64,000 nucleotides of DNA, from positions 434,001-498,000 of the forward strand of contig JAWKQO010000004.1 in NCBI GenBank assembly GCA_041390105.1, read 5' to 3'. This document shows, one piece after another, positions 61,371 through 64,000 of the stretch; position 1 is the first letter of the stretch, and each line of letters begins with the position of its first letter. The notes below the pieces were generated by a model, which saw only the letters and a list, made by a program, of their open reading frames with translations, was not told the DNA's origin and searched no databases. This DNA comes from Gemmatimonadota bacterium. Its GTDB lineage: Bacteria > Gemmatimonadota > Gemmatimonadetes > Longimicrobiales > Gaopeijiaceae. A program made the position numbers and the translations under genes.

Positions 61371-62600
61371 ATGCGGAACGTCATCTTCGTAGCCCCCTTC
61401 TTCGCGGAGACCACTCTCCGCTTCCTGGACGCCGTCGCCGCCCTCCCGGGGGTGCGTACGGGGCTGGTTTCCCAGGATCCCCTGGACCGGGTCCCGGAGG
61501 GGCTGCGCGCGCGCCTGGACGCGCACTACCGGGTGAGCGATGGCCTCGTTGCCTCATCCATCCTCGAGGGGGTCGACGCCATCCGGGGACGTTGGGGCTC
61601 CCTGGACCGGGTGGTGGGGGCCCTGGAGGAGCTGCAGGTGCCGTTGGCCGAGATCCGCGATCACCTGGAGCTTCCGGGCATGCGGGCGGAGGCCGCGCGC
61701 AACTTCAGGGACAAGGCGCGCATGAAAGAGGTGCTGCGCGCGGCCGGACTGCCCTGCGCTCGCCACGGACTCGCCCACACCGCCGATCAGGCCCGCGAAG
61801 AGGCCCGCCACCTGGGGTTCCCTCTGATCGTCAAGCCACCGGCGGGGTCCGGGGCGCGCAGCACGTTCCGGATCGAGACACCCACCGACCTCGACGCCTG
61901 CCTGCGGGCGATGCCGCCCTCGCCCGAGAGACCCGCCCTACTGGAGGAGTTCGTGGTGGGCGAGGAGCACTCCTTCGACAGTGTCGCGGTCGGGGGCCAC
62001 ATCGTGTGGCATTCGATCAACCACTACCTGCCCTCGCCGTTGGAGGTGCTGCGCGAGCCCTGGATCCAATGGAGCGTGCTTCTTCCCCGCGAAGTCGACG
62101 ACGCGCGCTACGACGGCATCCGCCAGGTGGCGGGAGGCGCGCTGGCCGCGCTCGGCATGGATACGGGGATGAGCCACATGGAGTGGTTCCGACGCCCCGA
62201 CGGAAGCGTCGCCATCTCGGAGGTCGGTGCCCGCCCCCCCGGCGCCCGGTTCGTGAACCTGATCTCGCACGCGCACGACTTCGATCTGTTCGCCGCCTGG
62301 GCGCGGCTCGTGGTCTTCGGCCAGTTCCAGCCCCCCGAACGCAAGTACGCGGCCGGGGTCGCCTACCTGCGCGCCCAGGGCTCGGGCGTGCGCATCGCGC
62401 GGGTGCGAGGCCTCGACCGGATCCAGGACGCAATCGGGCCGATCATCCGCGAGGCTCGCCTGCCGCAACCAGGCCAGAAGGCCTCAGGCACCTACGAGGG
62501 CGAAGGCTACATCCTCGTCCGGCACCCGGAGACCCAGGTGGTCAAAGACGCGCTCTCCCGGATCATCTCCCAGGTCCGGGTCGAGGTGGAGGCCGCATGA
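61371..62600 (+). CDS. ATP-grasp ligase A
   Basis: A 409-residue ATP-grasp enzyme paralogous to C and B. The pre-ATP-grasp domain starts MRNVIFVAPFFAETTLRFL. Conserved parts: MKEVLRAAGLPCARHG, FPLIVKPPAGSGARSTFR, LEEFVVGEEHSFDSV, SHMEWFRRPDGSVAIS and EVGARPPGARF. The Asn of the standard metal motif is Gly. Ending ATGA, it overlaps ligase B by 4 nt. It would activate a carboxylate as acyl phosphate and join it to an amine or other nucleophile; the substrates are unknown. Confidence 0.88.
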   Translation: MRNVIFVAPFFAETTLRFLDAVAALPGVRTGLVSQDPLDRVPEGLRARLDAHYRVSDGLVASSILEGVDAIRGRWGSLDRVVGALEELQVPLAEIRDHLELPGMRAEAARNFRDKARMKEVLRAAGLPCARHGLAHTADQAREEARHLGFPLIVKPPAGSGARSTFRIETPTDLDACLRAMPPSPERPALLEEFVVGEEHSFDSVAVGGHIVWHSINHYLPSPLEVLREPWIQWSVLLPREVDDARYDGIRQVAGGALAALGMDTGMSHMEWFRRPDGSVAISEVGARPPGARFVNLISHAHDFDLFAAWARLVVFGQFQPPERKYAAGVAYLRAQGSGVRIARVRGLDRIQDAIGPIIREARLPQPGQKASGTYEGEGYILVRHPETQVVKDALSRIISQVRVEVEAA

Positions 62601-63814
62601 ACGTCCTCATGATCTCCCCGGGGTTCCCCAACGAGATGCAGTTCTTCACGCGCGGGCTGGCGCGTGTGGGCGCCCAGGTCATCGGTCTCGGGGACCAGTC
62701 CGAGTCCGCCCTGCCCGAGAACGCGCGCGCGAGTCTGGCGGCCTATGTGCAGGTCCGCTCGTTCACCGACGAGGCCGCGGTCCTGGATCAGGTGGCCGAG
62801 ATCGCCCGCCGTGCCCGCATCGATCGGGTGGAGTGTCTCTGGGAACCGTACCTGATCCTCGCTGCACGCATCCGCGAGATGCTCGGACTGCCGGGGCTCA
62901 CGGTCGAACAGACCATCCCTTTCCGCGACAAAGAGATCATGAAGCGCGTGCTGGACCAGGCCGGGATCCGCACGCCACACCATTTCTCGGCGACCACCAT
63001 CGCCGAAGTGCGCGACGCAGCCGAGCGCATCGGCTACCCGCTCATCGTGAAGCCCATCGCCGGGGCCGGTTCGGAGGCCACCTACCGCGTCGAGTCGGAC
63101 GCAGAGCTGCAACGGGTGCTGCCCGCGCTGCGGTCGGTGACGGAAGTGAGCGTGGAGGAGTTCATCGAAGGCGAGGACATGACCTTCGACACCGTGTGCG
63201 TGGACGGGAAGATCCAGCACTACAACATCGGTACCTACCGTCCACGCGCGCTCCTCATGAAGGAGAACGAGTGGATCAGCCCGCAAACGATCGCGCTTCG
63301 CGACGTGGAGGCCCCGGAGCTGGAGCCGGGGCGGATCATGGGTCATGCCGTGCTGGAGGCTCTGGGCTTTCAGACCGGGTATACGCACATGGAGTGGTAC
63401 AAGACGCCCAGCGGCGAGGCGATCTTCGGGGAAATCGGCGCCCGCTCCCCCGGCGCCCACCTGGTGGACCTGATCAACTTCGCGTCCGATACCGACACCT
63501 ATACCGGGTGGGCGGAAGCGATCGTGCACGGGCGCTGGACGCAGCCGGTCGAGCGTCGCTACAACGCGGCCTGGATCTTCAAGCGGGCGGTGGGCCAGGG
63601 ACGCATCCAACGCTACGAGGGACTGGAGCCCCTCATGGCCGAGATCGGACAGCATGTCTGTGTGCTGGACCTCAACCCCATCGGTCAGCCGCGCAACGAC
63701 TGGCGCAAGGTGCTCAAAGGCGACGGCATGGTGATCCTGCGCCATCCCGACCTGGAGACCACCCTTCACATGGCCGATATGGTGGGCACGCGGCTCCAGA
63801 TCGTGGCGGGCTAG
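62597..63814 (+). CDS. ATP-grasp ligase B
   Basis: A 405-residue ATP-grasp enzyme, paralogue of A and C. It starts MNVLMISPGFPNEMQFFTRG and has IMKRVLDQAGIRTPHHF, YPLIVKPIAGAGSEATYR, VEEFIEGEDMTFDTV and EIGARSPGAHLVDL. The ATG overlaps the stop of A, and GGAGG lies upstream. A and B together may perform two sequential ligations or act as a heterocomplex. Its stop is 24 nt before the next gene. Confidence 0.88.
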   Translation: MNVLMISPGFPNEMQFFTRGLARVGAQVIGLGDQSESALPENARASLAAYVQVRSFTDEAAVLDQVAEIARRARIDRVECLWEPYLILAARIREMLGLPGLTVEQTIPFRDKEIMKRVLDQAGIRTPHHFSATTIAEVRDAAERIGYPLIVKPIAGAGSEATYRVESDAELQRVLPALRSVTEVSVEEFIEGEDMTFDTVCVDGKIQHYNIGTYRPRALLMKENEWISPQTIALRDVEAPELEPGRIMGHAVLEALGFQTGYTHMEWYKTPSGEAIFGEIGARSPGAHLVDLINFASDTDTYTGWAEAIVHGRWTQPVERRYNAAWIFKRAVGQGRIQRYEGLEPLMAEIGQHVCVLDLNPIGQPRNDWRKVLKGDGMVILRHPDLETTLHMADMVGTRLQIVAG

Positions 63815-63838
63815 CGGCCACGTTCCGCGAGAGGTGCG

Positions 63839-64000
63839 ATGCACTGGACGAGGCGACACCGAGGAGGCCGCACCACCTGGACCTTCGTACGTGCCGCCAC
63901 TGCGACCGCGCTGGTCGTGCTGTCGATCTTGCCGCGCACCACGGACGGACTCCTGGCGCAGGCGCCCACCTCTGGATCCTGCTTCGACGTGGAGCTGGGT
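63839..64000 (+). CDS. Partial gene for an exported protein
   Basis: The first 54 codons of a gene running off the window. The ATG follows GAGAGGTGCG. The sequence begins MHWTRRHRGGRTTWTF and continues into a hydrophobic segment (ATALVVLSIL) ending LLAQA, a signal peptide. The mature part is too short to classify. It lies 24 nt after ATP-grasp B and probably belongs to the same operon, so its continuation could reveal the pathway. Confidence 0.6.
   Translation, partial: MHWTRRHRGGRTTWTFVRAATATALVVLSILPRTTDGLLAQAPTSGSCFDVELG

Noticed and set aside
1..64000. CRISPR arrays, insertion sequences, prophage, tRNA or rRNA genes
   Set aside because: No regularly spaced repeats, transposase or integrase motifs, cloverleaf-like tRNA sequences or rRNA signatures were noticed. 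A tool such as tRNAscan-SE would be decisive for short RNAs.

Overview
The window is a high-GC, gene-dense bacterial chromosome segment with about 42 protein genes and no recognisable rRNA, tRNA, CRISPR array, prophage or insertion sequence. Several traits point to Gemmatimonadota or a close relative: a PadR regulator overlapping a duplicated-FtsX (ADOP-type) permease, SusC/SusD pairs in a high-GC genome, many lipoproteins, DUF5107-TPR proteins and multihaem cytochromes. The lineage is inferred from gene content only, not from a marker gene.

Layout. 0.2-2.8 kb: a large proline-rich lipoprotein and a DksA/TraR zinc-finger protein, convergent across a strong hairpin. 2.9-9.2 kb: a TetR regulator and a TolC-MFP-RND efflux operon sharing an operator-like motif. 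9.2-12.0 kb: a cytochrome c/outer-membrane-barrel fusion and a five-CXXCH cytochrome. 12.2-15.3 kb: PadR plus ADOP permease. 15.3-24.9 kb: HD hydrolase, fasciclin lipoprotein, FKBP isomerase, a 46-aa peptide gene with a lasso-type leader and a Trp/His-rich tail, M1-like peptidase, GGDEF-EAL protein, amidohydrolase, DUF1232 protein and a LolA-like protein. 25-37.2 kb: a SusC/SusD locus with a plug-only receptor fragment, a DUF5107-TPR protein and a glycoside-hydrolase-like lipoprotein. 37.3-41.3 kb: a PGM1-like ATP-grasp ligase and an alpha-glucan phosphorylase. 41.3-44.0 kb: a translationally coupled pair, a 598-aa Ser/Thr-rich protein of unknown family and a putative caspase/CHAT-fold protein. 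44.1-47.4 kb: FeoB plus a membrane-anchored DtxR-FeoA-FeoA fusion behind a perfect palindrome. 47.5-53.6 kb: copper genes (CopD, CopC, TonB receptor, MbnH, MbnP, Cys/His-rich protein).

53.6-63.8 kb: the most unusual region. Four ATP-grasp ligases (three of them paralogues), one S51/cyanophycinase-like peptidase, two esterases of the enterochelin-esterase class and a membrane alkaline-phosphatase-superfamily enzyme lie in two divergent, largely overlapping operons. The combination of carboxylate-amine ligases with a peptidase and esterases suggests synthesis and turnover of an amide- or ester-linked metabolite or small peptide. I do not recognise it as a described system. The membrane enzyme is interrupted by an in-frame TAG codon.

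The most interesting items are the ATP-grasp/S51/esterase locus, the orphan lasso-leader peptide, the caspase-like pair, the membrane-tethered DtxR-FeoA fusion with its palindrome, and the cytochrome-barrel fusion. All family calls were made by reading sequence motifs; no database was searched.
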